64,000 bases of DNA from Limibacillus halophilus (GCF_014191775.1 NZ_JACHXA010000010.1:1-64000); one strand, 5' to 3'. Positions 45,644-55,329 are shown, counted from the first letter of the stretch. Program-made: numbers and translations. Notes: a model not told the origin generated them from the letters alone.

Positions 45644-47047
45644 GTGACGCGCAAAGATGCCATCGACGCAAGCCATCGGCTCTTCGACAGTGGAGAGTTC
45701 ACAGCCCTGCTCGCCAAGCGTATCGCCATTCCCTCGACCAGCCAGGAGGAAGACAAGCGTTGGGCCTTGGCGGCCTATGTGCGCGAGGAGATGGGTCCTT
45801 ACCTGGAGGCGATGGGATTTACCTGGCGCATACACGAGAACCCGGCGATGGCTGAGGTTCCTTTTTTGACCGCCGAACGGATCGAGGATCCGGCGCTGCC
45901 GACGGTGCTGACCTATGGGCACTGCGATACCGTGCGGGGCATGGAAGGACGATGGGCGGGCGGGCGTGACCCCTGGACACTGACCTGCGAGGGTGAGCGG
46001 CTGTATGGTCGTGGCACCGCGGACAACAAGGCACAGCACAGCCTCAATCTGGCAGCACTGAAGGCCGTGCTCGCATTGCGCGGCGGCCATCTCGGCTTCA
46101 ACGTCAAAGTCTTGCTGGAATCCGGCGAGGAGGTTGGTTCGCCCGGGCTCAGGGCCTTTTGCGAAGCCGAAGCCGATCGGTTGGCTTCCGACATCTTCAT
46201 AGCGTCCGATGGCCCGCGCGTGCGCCCGGACCTGCCAACCCTCTTCGGCGGCTCGCGCGGCGCCCTTAACTTCTTCCTGCACTGCGATCTGCGCGAAGGC
46301 GCGCACCATAGCGGCAACTGGGGCGGTCTGCTGGCCAATCCCGGCACCATCCTTGCCAACGCGATCGCCAGTTTGATCGGCCCCCAGGGTGAGATTCGCG
46401 TTCCGGAGCTGCGTATCGAGCCTGGCGAAGCGATCCGTGGAGCCCTCTGGGGCCTGCCGCTTCCCGGAGTCGAGGGTGGCTTGGAGCCGGATACCAATTG
46501 GGGCGAACCGGGGACTACCCCGATTGAGCGCGTCATTGCCTATAACGCCCTGGAGGTCTTGGCTTACGAAACCGGAACGCCGCACCACCCCGTCAATGCA
46601 ATACCCGGCAAGGCATCGGCGGCCTGCCAACTCCGTTTTGTCGCGGACTGCGATTGGCGGGGCGCACTGCCCGCGATAGAGCGGCACCTGAACCGGGAGG
46701 GTTTCGAGCGTGTGAAAGTCGAGGCCGCCCCCGAAACCGTGATGCCCGCTACCCGCATGGACCCGGATCATCCCCTGATGCGTTGGGCGGCATCCTCGCT
46801 GAGGTCGACGACCGGGCGGCCCCCGGCGGTATTGCCAAACCTTGGCGGCTCAATTCCCAACGACTGTTTCATGGAGGCTCTGGGATTGCCCACCGTCTGG
46901 GTTCCGCATTCCTATGCAGCCTGCTCCCAGCACGCGCCAAACGAGCACGTACTTGCACCGGTCCTGCGTGAGGCGTTGGGCATCATGGCGGGCCTCTGGT
47001 GGGACCTTGGCGAGGCCGATGCGACGGCCCTGACCGGCAGAGAATAG
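45644..47047 (+). CDS. M20 family metallopeptidase
   Basis: This is a dizinc peptidase of the ArgE/DapE/dipeptidase group, 467 residues. Metal-site parts are YGHCDTV (His93, Asp95), GRGTADNKAQH (Asp127) and the Glu pair of ESGEEVGS (Glu162-163). A dimerisation domain is inserted from about 220 to 340. It starts with GTG at 45644. The substrate may be dipeptides or N-acylated amino acids. Confidence 0.9.
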   Translation: MTRKDAIDASHRLFDSGEFTALLAKRIAIPSTSQEEDKRWALAAYVREEMGPYLEAMGFTWRIHENPAMAEVPFLTAERIEDPALPTVLTYGHCDTVRGMEGRWAGGRDPWTLTCEGERLYGRGTADNKAQHSLNLAALKAVLALRGGHLGFNVKVLLESGEEVGSPGLRAFCEAEADRLASDIFIASDGPRVRPDLPTLFGGSRGALNFFLHCDLREGAHHSGNWGGLLANPGTILANAIASLIGPQGEIRVPELRIEPGEAIRGALWGLPLPGVEGGLEPDTNWGEPGTTPIERVIAYNALEVLAYETGTPHHPVNAIPGKASAACQLRFVADCDWRGALPAIERHLNREGFERVKVEAAPETVMPATRMDPDHPLMRWAASSLRSTTGRPPAVLPNLGGSIPNDCFMEALGLPTVWVPHSYAACSQHAPNEHVLAPVLREALGIMAGLWWDLGEADATALTGRE

Positions 47048-47114
47048 AAAGCCCCCTTTCACTGACGGGCCCGGGCCGCTATATCCCTGAGGTACATAAT
47101 CTTAGGGATGAATT

Positions 47115-48467
47115 ATGCCGATCAGCAAAGACGACGCACTGGCGTTGCTTGACAGCGTTATTGCCAAGGCCAAGAAAGCCGGCGCGGAGCAGGTAGATGC
47201 CCTGCTCGCCCAATCGACCAGCCTGTCTCACGCCCAGCGACTGGGTGAGGTTGAAAAGCTGGAGCGTTCCGAGGAACAGGACCTGGGATTGCGCGTTCTG
47301 ATTGGCAAAAAACAGGCGGTCGTTTCGTCAAACGACTTCGACTCGGCAACGCTCGATCAACTTGTGGAACGCGCGGTTGCGATGGCCAAGGTGGTGCCCG
47401 ACGACCCCTATTGCGGTTTAGCTGAACCGGCGCAGCTGGTCACCCAGCGCCCTGATATCGATTCCCTCGATCCCCAGGAGCCGGCGCCTGAACGGCTGAT
47501 CGAGCTGGCACGCGCCGCGGAGGAAGCGGCCCGCGCGGTCAAGGGCGTCACGAACTCCGAGGGCGCGGAAGCCGGATGGGGACAAAGTTTCGTCGTTCTC
47601 GCCGGTTCCAACGGCTTTTCCGGAGCCTACGAGCGTTCCTCCCATTCCTACGGCGTGTCGGTCCTGGCAGGCGAAGGTGTATCGATGGAGCGCGACTATG
47701 CTTTCAGTCAGGCCGTTTACGGCGGCGACCTGCGCGACCCTGCCGAGGTTGGGCGCGAGGCCGGCGAGCAGGCAGTGCGGCGTCTGGGCGCACGACGCCC
47801 TAAAACCGGTCGCTACCCGGTGGTATTCGATCCACGGGTCGGCAACAGCCTGTTGCGCCATTTCGCGGGCGCCATCAACGGCGCGGCAATCGCCCGCGGC
47901 ACCTCCTTTCTCAAGGACAAGCTTGGCGAGATGGTTTTCGCCGATGGGATCAACATCATTGATGACCCGCACCGCCCGCGCGGCCTTGCGTCCAAGCCTT
48001 TCGACGCCGAAGGGCTAGCCAATCGCAAGCATAACCTCATCGAGAACGGTCGCCTGACGACCTGGTTGCTCGACCTTTCCACCGCACGGCAACTGGGCCT
48101 TGAAAGCAGCGGCCACGCTTCGCGCGGGACTGGAGGGCCGCCACACCCCTCCTCCACAAACCTCTATTTGGCGCCCGGCAAGATTACCCGCGACAGTTTG
48201 ATCGGTGAGATAAAGCAGGGTTTCTACGTCACCGAGATGATGGGAACGGGCGTCAACGGCGTGACCGGCGATTACAGCCGAGGCGCAGCCGGCTTTTGGA
48301 TTGAAAACGGTGAGATTGCCTACCCGGTCAGCGAAGCCACGGTTGCCGGTAACCTGAAGGACATGTTTGCGAAGCTGACTCCCGCCGACGATCTCGTGTT
48401 TCGCTATGGAGCCAATACCCCAACGCTACGGATCGACGGAGCAACGGTTGCCGGCGGCGGCGCGTGA
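47115..48467 (+). CDS. pmbA: PmbA/TldE subunit of the TldD/TldE protease
   Basis: The 450-residue protein is the zinc-free partner of TldD. It has the family words GRYPVVFDPRVGNSLLRHF, GTSFLKDKLGEMVFADGINI and EMMGTGVNGVTGDYSRGAAG, and lacks the HExxxH site present in TldD at 24435-25868. The complex degrades or trims peptides and takes part in RiPP maturation. The start at 47115 is a clean ATG 70 bases after the M20 gene. Confidence 0.94.
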   Translation: MPISKDDALALLDSVIAKAKKAGAEQVDALLAQSTSLSHAQRLGEVEKLERSEEQDLGLRVLIGKKQAVVSSNDFDSATLDQLVERAVAMAKVVPDDPYCGLAEPAQLVTQRPDIDSLDPQEPAPERLIELARAAEEAARAVKGVTNSEGAEAGWGQSFVVLAGSNGFSGAYERSSHSYGVSVLAGEGVSMERDYAFSQAVYGGDLRDPAEVGREAGEQAVRRLGARRPKTGRYPVVFDPRVGNSLLRHFAGAINGAAIARGTSFLKDKLGEMVFADGINIIDDPHRPRGLASKPFDAEGLANRKHNLIENGRLTTWLLDLSTARQLGLESSGHASRGTGGPPHPSSTNLYLAPGKITRDSLIGEIKQGFYVTEMMGTGVNGVTGDYSRGAAGFWIENGEIAYPVSEATVAGNLKDMFAKLTPADDLVFRYGANTPTLRIDGATVAGGGA

Positions 48468-48481
48468 CCTTGGCGTCACCG

Positions 48482-49408
48482 TCAGGCCGGCACCGTAAGG
48501 CGCACTCTGTGCTCTGAAAGGCTGACGCTGACCGGTGTCATGCCGATACTGTCGCCGTCAGCCTGTACTGGTTGACCGATCGGGCTGGTTACACGTAATT
48601 CATCGAACGCGATGACCTTGAGATCGCTGCGCCGGAATAGCTTTCCCGCCAACAAAGCCGCCCCATAGCTTAGCACCGCCATGGGGCCACGGCGGGTAAA
48701 GAGGCACGCTTGAAGTTTCGGTGCCGAGAGACCCGCTGCGGGGGTGAGCAAATAATGACCGCCGTATCTTGAAGACCGAGCCGCGATGATGGCATGTGCC
48801 GTTTCCACCTTCCCGTCACGGACAACGGAGAAAGCTGGGTAAGCATATCGAAAAGCAAGCCGCAGCGATTCCCACACATAGGCACCCTTTCCCAACCTGC
48901 GCTTCAAATCGCTGGAAACCCGCGCTACAACCTCGGCATCGAACCCTACGCCCGCCATCAGAATAAAATAACGCTGTCCGCTGTTCCCAAAACGAACCTC
49001 GCCCAAACGCACCTCGCGAATGCCACCTTCCACAAGACAAGCGGCGATACCGGCGGCGGTTCGCGGCAGACCGATTTCAGCCGCCAGAACGTTTGCCGTT
49101 CCAAGCGGAATGATACCTATCTGCGGCCCGGCGTTGGTTATGCCTGATGCCGCCAGACCGTTCACCACCTCATGCACTGTGCCGTCACCACCGGCGACCG
49201 CAAGGCGAACGACACCGCTGGCAAGCGCTTCGAGCGCCAGGCGTTCTGCATCCCCAGGGCCTGCAGTCGTTCGCAGTTCGACCCGCCAACCAAGCTGTTC
49301 AAGTGCGGCGAGGACTGACGAAAGTCGCCGACCGTGGCGCTGGCCGGCAGAGGGATTGTAGATAACGGGCAGGACACGAGTAGTGCTCGCCTTGAAGCTT
49401 TTCGACAA
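48482..49408 (-). CDS. Diacylglycerol kinase-like lipid kinase
   Basis: This is a 308-residue lipid kinase of the DagK/YegS fold. The nucleotide-binding motif GGDGT is at 73-77 with VHEVVNGL after it, and PLGTANVLAAEIGLP follows. It probably phosphorylates diacylglycerol or a related lipid. Translation starts at TTG (49408) after AAGGAA. It is divergent from the phosphoesterase-glycosyltransferase pair, both of which should also use diacylglycerol or its precursors, so the three may balance that pool. Confidence 0.88.
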   Translation of the reverse strand: MSKSFKASTTRVLPVIYNPSAGQRHGRRLSSVLAALEQLGWRVELRTTAGPGDAERLALEALASGVVRLAVAGGDGTVHEVVNGLAASGITNAGPQIGIIPLGTANVLAAEIGLPRTAAGIAACLVEGGIREVRLGEVRFGNSGQRYFILMAGVGFDAEVVARVSSDLKRRLGKGAYVWESLRLAFRYAYPAFSVVRDGKVETAHAIIAARSSRYGGHYLLTPAAGLSAPKLQACLFTRRGPMAVLSYGAALLAGKLFRRSDLKVIAFDELRVTSPIGQPVQADGDSIGMTPVSVSLSEHRVRLTVPA

Positions 49409-49452
49409 TATAGATTCCTTTAAAAAACCTGCTGATTACTAATAAATCCTTC

Positions 49453-49470
49453 ATGTCATTTCTGTTTCAT
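49453..49470 (+). promoter_or_regulatory. Candidate Pho box upstream of the phosphoesterase-glycosyltransferase pair
   Basis: ATGTCAT-TTCT-GTTTCAT has the 7-4-7 layout with an 11-base period expected of PhoB sites (consensus CTGTCAT repeats), and a weaker third unit AAGTCAA follows at 49475. The repeats point toward the plus-strand genes, starting about 90 bases before the start at 49559. I found no clear -10 at the standard distance, so the call is provisional. Confidence 0.5.
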
Positions 49471-49558
49471 TTCAAAGTCAACGGGGTGAAGTTTCCTCGA
49501 TTTCAGCTCAATAAAATTGACGTATGACAATACTTTCCTGATAAGCGGCAGGAAGGGC

Positions 49559-50443
49559 ATGGCCACCCGACTGAACAAGAGGAAAGGGTCCGAAAGAGGC
49601 ATGGTTGCAACCCGCAGCGAACCTGACAATCCGACCAAGTCACGTCAATATCGCACCATTTTCCTTTCTGATATTCACCTCGGCACGCGTGGTTGCCAAG
49701 CGGAATATCTGCTCGACTTCCTGAAGCACAATGATGCGGAAATTATTTATCTAGTCGGCGATATCATCGATGGCTGGCGGCTGAAACGCTCTTGGTACTG
49801 GCCGCAAAGCCATAACGATGTGGTGCAGAAGTTACTCCGCAAGGCACGAAAAGGGGCAAAGCTCGTGTATGTGCCGGGCAATCACGACGAGGCGCTGCGA
49901 CAGTATATCGGTGTCCATTTTGGCGGAGTCGTCGTGGCGCAGGACATGATCCACACCACCGCCGACGGCAAGCGCCTACTCGTAATGCACGGCGATGCCT
50001 TCGACGGTGTGGTACGCTACGCGCGCTGGTTGGCGCTACTGGGTGACAGCGCATACACGCTGGCCCTGACCGTCAACACCTGGTTCAACTTCGCACGCCG
50101 GAAACTGGGCCTCGGATATTGGTCGCTGTCGGCTTATCTGAAGAACAAGGTAAAAAACGCCGTGAAGTTCGTCGATAGCTTCGAGCGTGCCGTCGCGCAA
50201 GAAGCGCGGAGGCGCGGCGTCGATGGCGTTGTTTGCGGCCACATCCACAAGGCTGAGATGCGGACTATCGGTGATATCCTCTACATCAACGATGGAGACT
50301 GGGTCGAAAGCTGCACGGCACTTGTGGAACACCATGATGGTCGCTTGGAGATCATAGCCTGGGCCGAACAGCGTAACTTTTCGATGCTTGAACGTCGGGT
50401 CGATCCGTCACCACCGGACCACGACACGGAGCTTGCCGCCTGA
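49559..50443 (+). CDS. plcP: Calcineurin-like phosphoesterase, predicted PlcP phospholipase C
   Basis: This metallophosphoesterase carries DxH (LSDIHLG), GDxxD (LVGDIIDGW), GNHDE, and the two late His blocks VMHGDAFD and CGHIHKAEM, all metal ligands. Such proteins are often named UDP-2,3-diacylglucosamine diphosphatase, but the pairing with a GT4 glycosyltransferase overlapping by one base (TGATG) is that of PlcP-Agt. PlcP hydrolyses phospholipids to diacylglycerol in phosphate-starved rhizobia and roseobacters. A Pho-box-like repeat lies upstream. The ATG at 49559 follows AGGA; 49601 is an alternative. LpxH-type lipid A activity is the alternative. Confidence 0.75.
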   Translation: MATRLNKRKGSERGMVATRSEPDNPTKSRQYRTIFLSDIHLGTRGCQAEYLLDFLKHNDAEIIYLVGDIIDGWRLKRSWYWPQSHNDVVQKLLRKARKGAKLVYVPGNHDEALRQYIGVHFGGVVVAQDMIHTTADGKRLLVMHGDAFDGVVRYARWLALLGDSAYTLALTVNTWFNFARRKLGLGYWSLSAYLKNKVKNAVKFVDSFERAVAQEARRRGVDGVVCGHIHKAEMRTIGDILYINDGDWVESCTALVEHHDGRLEIIAWAEQRNFSMLERRVDPSPPDHDTELAA

Positions 50444-51447
50444 TGCGCCTCCTCATTATCAGCGATGCCTGGTATCCGCAGATCAATGGCGTCGTCCGAA
50501 CATTACAGCGCCTGCAAAAGGAGTTGCTGGAACTGGGGCACGATGTGGAGGTAATACATCCAGGCCAGTTCAGAACCTTACCTTGTCCTACTTACCCGGA
50601 GATACGGCTTGCGATCTTCCCTCGCCGCCAGGTCGGACGTCATATTGCCCGGTTCGCGCCGGAGGCGATTCATATCGCGACCGAGGGGCCTTTGGGCTTG
50701 GCGGCACGGCGCTACTGTCTGAGAAACAAGCTACCTTTCACCACCTCATATCACACGCGGTTTCCAGAATATTTCGCCGAGCGCCTTCCTGTACCGCTCG
50801 ACTGGGTCTACGGCTTCGTACGCAGGTTTCACAACAGCGGCGTCGGAACCATGGTCGCTACCGCAAGCCTGAGACAGGAGCTGACCGAGCGCGGTTTCAC
50901 ACGGGTTCAGCCCTGGACTCGCGGCGTCGACAGCTCGCTTTTCCGGCCGCTTCCGCCACCTGATATCGAATTTCCAAGGCCCGTCTTTCTCTCGGTGGGC
51001 CGTGTCTCGGTGGAAAAGAATTTGGAGGCCTTCCTCCGCCTTGACCTCCCCGGCAGCAAGGTTGTCATCGGCGACGGCCCTCACCGGGCGACTCTTGAGC
51101 GACGTTTTCCCGGAGCTCATTTCCTCGGCGCTAAGGAGGGCGAGGACCTTGCCCGCCACTATGCGCTCGGCGATGTGTTTGTTTTTCCCAGTCGAACCGA
51201 TACTTTCGGCTTAGTTCTCCTCGAAGCGCTCGCGTGCGGTCTGCCGATCGCCGCTTATCCGGTACCCGGCCCATTGGATGTCGTCGGGGACAGCCCTGCC
51301 GGAATACTGGATGAGGACTTGCGCACTGCCTGCATCAAAGCGCTCGATGTTTCGAAAGATGACTGCCTCAACCACGCCAAAGACTTCTCCTGGCAGACCT
51401 GCACCGAACAATTCATCAGTAATCTGAAACCCCAAGCCACGGCCTAG
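50443..51447 (+). CDS. agt: GT4-family glycosyltransferase, predicted diacylglycerol glycosyltransferase (Agt)
   Basis: This is a 334-residue GT-B enzyme. GVVRTLQRLQKELLELGHDV near the start and the C-terminal donor site SRTDTFGLVLLEALACGLP with its EX7E-type motif mark the GT4 family. Its overlap with the PlcP-like gene supports a function in making glycolipids from diacylglycerol in place of phospholipids. A role in LPS or capsule assembly is the alternative, as an LPS gene block starts just downstream. Confidence 0.75.
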   Translation: MRLLIISDAWYPQINGVVRTLQRLQKELLELGHDVEVIHPGQFRTLPCPTYPEIRLAIFPRRQVGRHIARFAPEAIHIATEGPLGLAARRYCLRNKLPFTTSYHTRFPEYFAERLPVPLDWVYGFVRRFHNSGVGTMVATASLRQELTERGFTRVQPWTRGVDSSLFRPLPPPDIEFPRPVFLSVGRVSVEKNLEAFLRLDLPGSKVVIGDGPHRATLERRFPGAHFLGAKEGEDLARHYALGDVFVFPSRTDTFGLVLLEALACGLPIAAYPVPGPLDVVGDSPAGILDEDLRTACIKALDVSKDDCLNHAKDFSWQTCTEQFISNLKPQATA

Positions 51448-51503
51448 GGAATCACCCGAGCCCGTGTTATTGTCCGCCTTGCTGAGGGGAGCTTGGCGCG
51501 GGG

Positions 51504-53327
51504 TTGCGAGTGACAGAACAATCGGATAGTGCGGCGTGTCCCCAAGGTAGACTGCGGGGGGCGCGACCGGAACATAGCAAACGTTTGATTGCACGGCTGC
51601 TGCGCGGCTATCTGCATGACCAGATCGGGCGTCTGGCTGTCGGTTTCGTTTGCATGGGATTGGTCGCCGTTACTACCGCTGCTTTCACGCAGCTCATCAA
51701 ACCCATTGTTGACGAAATCTTCCTACACCAGGACTCGGATCTGCTGCTTCCAATTGCGGGGTTCACGCTGGCCGTCTTTGCCATCAAAGGTTTGGCCAGC
51801 TATGGCGAAGCGGTCTTGATGAACAAGGTTGGCCTGAGCATTGTCGCGGCCCTGCAAAAGCAGCTTTATGGCCGCTTGGTCGGCGCGGATCTGGCGTTTT
51901 ACAACGAAACCGCGCCGGGCAGCCTGATCTCGCGATTCATCAATGATGTGACCTTGTTGCGCACGGCCGTCACGCAATCGGTCACCGGCGTCGGCAAGGA
52001 CCTTCTGACCGCTGCTGCCTTGGTCGCCGTCATGTTTTACGAGGACTGGCTTCTCGCCAGTATCGCTTTTTTCGCTTTCCCCTTGGCGATCTTCCCTATC
52101 GTGCGGATCGGCAGGCGGATGCGGAAGGTTTCCAGGCGGTCGCAAACCGAAGTGGGTCGTCTTTCCAGTCTGTTGGACGAAACCTTCCAAGGCATCCGGC
52201 ACGTCAAGGCTTACGGCATGGAACGCTACGAGGAGGCCCGTGCCGGTGCCGCCATCGACGAGGTCTACCGCCTCAATCTCAAGGCCGAGCAGACGCGAAA
52301 CCTGTTGCATCCGATCATGGAGATGCTGGGCGGTCTGGCCATCGTCGCGGTCTTACTCTACGGCGGCTATACGGTCATCGACGGCGACCGCACGCCTGGT
52401 AGCTTTTTTGCCTTCATATTTGCCCTGCTGCTGGCCTACGAGCCGGTCAAGCGCCTTGCCCGGCTGAACTCCAAGCTGCAGGAGGGGCTCGCCGCGGCGG
52501 AACGTATTTTCGATATCCTCGACCGCCAGCCGGAAATCCGCGACCGCAATGAGGCCAAGCCGCTGCGGTTGGATCAGGGCGCCATCGCCTTCCGGGATGT
52601 AAGCTTCGGATACCACCCCGGCCAATCGGCTCTGACCGATCTGTCTCTTGAGATACCAGGGGGCTCGCGCGTCGCACTTGTCGGATCCTCGGGGGCCGGG
52701 AAATCAACGATCCTCAACCTAATACCGAGGTTCTACGATCCCGATTCCGGGCAGGTTCTGATCGACGGACAGAACATTCGAGACGTTCAGCTTGCCTCCC
52801 TACGCAAGAACATCGCCCTGGTCAGTCAAGAGATCGTGCTGTTTGACGACACCGTCGGCATGAACATTGCCTACGGCAGTCCCGACGCCACCCCCGAACA
52901 GATCACAGCGGCGGCGGCAGCGGCGGGCGCCACGGATTTCATTGAAGCCTTGCCCGATGGTTACGATACGTTGATCGGCCCACGCGGGGCCAAGCTGTCG
53001 GGCGGTCAAAGGCAACGGATTGCCATCGCCCGCGCGTTATTGAAGAACGCACCGATCCTGTTGTTGGACGAAGCGACCTCGGCTTTGGATAGCGAAACCG
53101 AACGTGCCGTGCAGGAAGCGCTTGAGAGTTTGATGAAAGGCCGCACAACCCTGGTGATCGCCCATCGTCTTTCAACCGTCATCGGCGCCGACCAAATCGT
53201 CGTGCTGGACGCCGGCCGGGTCGTGGAGCGCGGTCATCACGAGGCGCTGCTCGCGAAAGGCGGAAGCTATGCACAGCTCTACCGAGCACAGTTCGCCGAA
53301 GCGAGCGGGAACAGTGATCGCTCATGA
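51504..53327 (+). CDS. msbA: MsbA-like lipid exporter, ABC transporter ATP-binding/permease
   Basis: This half-transporter of 607 residues has six helices in its N-terminal half and an ATPase in the C-terminal half: Walker A GSSGAGKST near residue 395, LSGGQRQRIAIARALL, Walker B LLLDEATSALD, and H-loop AHRLSTV. MsbA flips lipid A-core across the inner membrane, and the overlapping run DUF374-kdtA-lpxK-lpxL behind it supports that job. The start may be the TTG at 51504 or the GTG at 51510. Confidence 0.88.
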   Translation: MRVTEQSDSAACPQGRLRGARPEHSKRLIARLLRGYLHDQIGRLAVGFVCMGLVAVTTAAFTQLIKPIVDEIFLHQDSDLLLPIAGFTLAVFAIKGLASYGEAVLMNKVGLSIVAALQKQLYGRLVGADLAFYNETAPGSLISRFINDVTLLRTAVTQSVTGVGKDLLTAAALVAVMFYEDWLLASIAFFAFPLAIFPIVRIGRRMRKVSRRSQTEVGRLSSLLDETFQGIRHVKAYGMERYEEARAGAAIDEVYRLNLKAEQTRNLLHPIMEMLGGLAIVAVLLYGGYTVIDGDRTPGSFFAFIFALLLAYEPVKRLARLNSKLQEGLAAAERIFDILDRQPEIRDRNEAKPLRLDQGAIAFRDVSFGYHPGQSALTDLSLEIPGGSRVALVGSSGAGKSTILNLIPRFYDPDSGQVLIDGQNIRDVQLASLRKNIALVSQEIVLFDDTVGMNIAYGSPDATPEQITAAAAAAGATDFIEALPDGYDTLIGPRGAKLSGGQRQRIAIARALLKNAPILLLDEATSALDSETERAVQEALESLMKGRTTLVIAHRLSTVIGADQIVVLDAGRVVERGHHEALLAKGGSYAQLYRAQFAEASGNSDRS

Positions 53328-54031
53328 AGGTCTTGCTCGACAATCGGCAAATGCAAACCGCGGCAGGCTGGTGCGCCGGAATGCTCGTGCGCTTGCTGCG
53401 AGCCTCCCTGCGAAGCGAAGAGCATGTGCCTGAGGAAACCCGTAAAGTTCTGACTAGGCCGGGACCCGTAATCGGGTGTTTCTGGCATGGGCGCCTGCTC
53501 TCCCTCGTTGGACAGAGACAAGTTCCGCCGGAAGCTGTTGATTTTCTGGTATCGCCGCACCGCGATGGCCTGCTGCTATCGCGCGCCCTGGCGCGCCTCG
53601 GGTGCAAACCGCATTACGGATCGAGCAACCGGGACGGTGTCAAGGGTCTGCGGGCACTATTGCAGGCAGTCGGCGGCAAAGGGCGGATCGTCGCAATTAC
53701 GCCCGATGGCCCAAGAGGGCCGATCCAGCAAGCCAAGATCGGCGCCATCAAGCTGGCACAGCTTACCGGCGCACCCATCGTACCTCTGTCGGCCAGCGCC
53801 CGCTTCGGCCATCGTTTCACCTCGTGGGACCGCTTCTTGTTACCGCTGCCCTTTGCACGAGCCTATATTGCCTGGGGGGCGCCGATCGAGGTGCCGCGAA
53901 ACGCGAGCGACGCAGACCTTGAGAGATATCGTCTTGATTTGGAAACAAACTTGAACATGCTGACCGCAGAAGCGGATGCCGCGCTCGGCCATGACCCGGC
54001 GCCCCCTTCTCAAGGAGTTGACCCGCGCTGA
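53324..54031 (+). CDS. DUF374 (LPLAT-like acyltransferase superfamily) protein
   Basis: The 235-residue protein is a DUF374 member, related to lysophospholipid acyltransferases. The segment PVIGCFWHGRLLSLVG with VSPHRDGLLLSRAL gives the His and Asp expected of the HX4D region in this branch, and ITPDGPRGPIQQAKIGAI is the family signature. It overlaps msbA by 4 bases and kdtA by one, so it is part of lipid A/LPS assembly, with no known reaction. Confidence 0.87.
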   Translation: MKVLLDNRQMQTAAGWCAGMLVRLLRASLRSEEHVPEETRKVLTRPGPVIGCFWHGRLLSLVGQRQVPPEAVDFLVSPHRDGLLLSRALARLGCKPHYGSSNRDGVKGLRALLQAVGGKGRIVAITPDGPRGPIQQAKIGAIKLAQLTGAPIVPLSASARFGHRFTSWDRFLLPLPFARAYIAWGAPIEVPRNASDADLERYRLDLETNLNMLTAEADAALGHDPAPPSQGVDPR

Positions 54032-55329
54032 TGGACTGGACGTCGCTTTACCGCATTCTGACTGAACTCGGCGCGCCCATTATCCGCGGCATCCTTCGCC
54101 GGCGCCTTGCCAGGGGTCGCGAAGATCCCTTGCGATTCTCCGAACGCAAGGGGAAGCCGGGTTTACCGCGCCCTGCGGGACCGCTTCTTTGGCTTCATGC
54201 CGTGAGCATCGGCGAAGCGCAATCCGTCCTGACGCTGATCCGTTCGATCCGTGCGTTGTATCCCAATCTGGGGATGATCATGACCACCGGCACCGTCAGT
54301 TCGGCCCGCATCATGGCCGACCGTTTGCCTGCGGAAGTCATACATCAGTACGCACCTATCGACCGCTTGCCGTGGGTGCGGAACTTTCTTGTGCATTGGC
54401 GGCCTGACGCCGCGCTTTGGATCGAATCGGACCTTTGGCCGAATATCCTCATCGAATGTCGCCATGCAGGCATGCCGATGATGATGTTGAATGCCCGTGT
54501 TTCGGAGCGCTCTGCGAGGTTGTGGCGACTTCTGCCGGGGGCGTTGCGACCAGTACTCGAGGGTTTTCAACTTTGTCTGGCCCAAGACGAGGCCCAAGGC
54601 GACCGTCTGAAGTCACTTGGCGCAGCACGCGTCAAGGTCGTCGGCAATGTAAAGTACGCGGCCGACCCGCTGCCCTTCGACCCGGCTGAACTGGCAGGAT
54701 TGAAAGCCGCCATCGGCGATCGACCCATCTGGCTTGCCGCCTCGACCCACCAGGGTGAGGAGGAGATAGTGGCTCAAGTGCACCAGGCGCTGCTGCGGGA
54801 CCTCCCCAGGCTTATGACGATCATTGTGCCGCGACACCCGTCGCGCGCCGACAGTATCGCCGAAGCGCTCGACCGCCAGAACTTGGCGGTGGCACGACGC
54901 AGTCGTGGCGAGGTTCCGACAACTGAAACTGCCATTTATCTCGCAGATACCATTGGCGAACTGGGCCTTTTCTATCGCCTCTGCCGGATTGTATTCGTCG
55001 GCGGCAGCTTGATCCCCAGAGGTGGGCAGAACATGCTCGAGCCCGCCCGACTGGACTCCGCCCTGCTCCATGGTCCGAACTGCTGGAACTTCGCAATGAT
55101 TGCCAGGGCTCTCGACGCCTGCGGCGGCGCGCTTGAGGTTCGCGACGCTGGCGAGCTAAGCGCGCGCTTGAAAGTGCTGCTGCAGGACGAAAGTGAAAGC
55201 GCCAAGATGGCCGATGCAGCCAGCGCTCTGGCCAGGGAGGAGGCAAAAGTGCTTGGTCGCCTTCTCACTGAATTGGAGCCATTGCTCAGACCACTGGCGC
55301 AGGCAACCCCTTCACAGCCGGAGGCCTGA
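54031..55329 (+). CDS. waaA: 3-deoxy-D-manno-octulosonic acid transferase
   Basis: KdtA/WaaA adds Kdo to lipid IVA on the inner membrane. The 432 residues show the GT30 features: PLLWLHAVSIGEAQSVLTLI at the start, MTTGTVSSARIMADRLP, and the C-terminal FVGGSLIPRGGQNMLEPARL binding motif. Neighbours DUF374 and lpxK each share one base with it (TGATG), giving tight coupling. Confidence 0.95.
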   Translation: MDWTSLYRILTELGAPIIRGILRRRLARGREDPLRFSERKGKPGLPRPAGPLLWLHAVSIGEAQSVLTLIRSIRALYPNLGMIMTTGTVSSARIMADRLPAEVIHQYAPIDRLPWVRNFLVHWRPDAALWIESDLWPNILIECRHAGMPMMMLNARVSERSARLWRLLPGALRPVLEGFQLCLAQDEAQGDRLKSLGAARVKVVGNVKYAADPLPFDPAELAGLKAAIGDRPIWLAASTHQGEEEIVAQVHQALLRDLPRLMTIIVPRHPSRADSIAEALDRQNLAVARRSRGEVPTTETAIYLADTIGELGLFYRLCRIVFVGGSLIPRGGQNMLEPARLDSALLHGPNCWNFAMIARALDACGGALEVRDAGELSARLKVLLQDESESAKMADAASALAREEAKVLGRLLTELEPLLRPLAQATPSQPEA

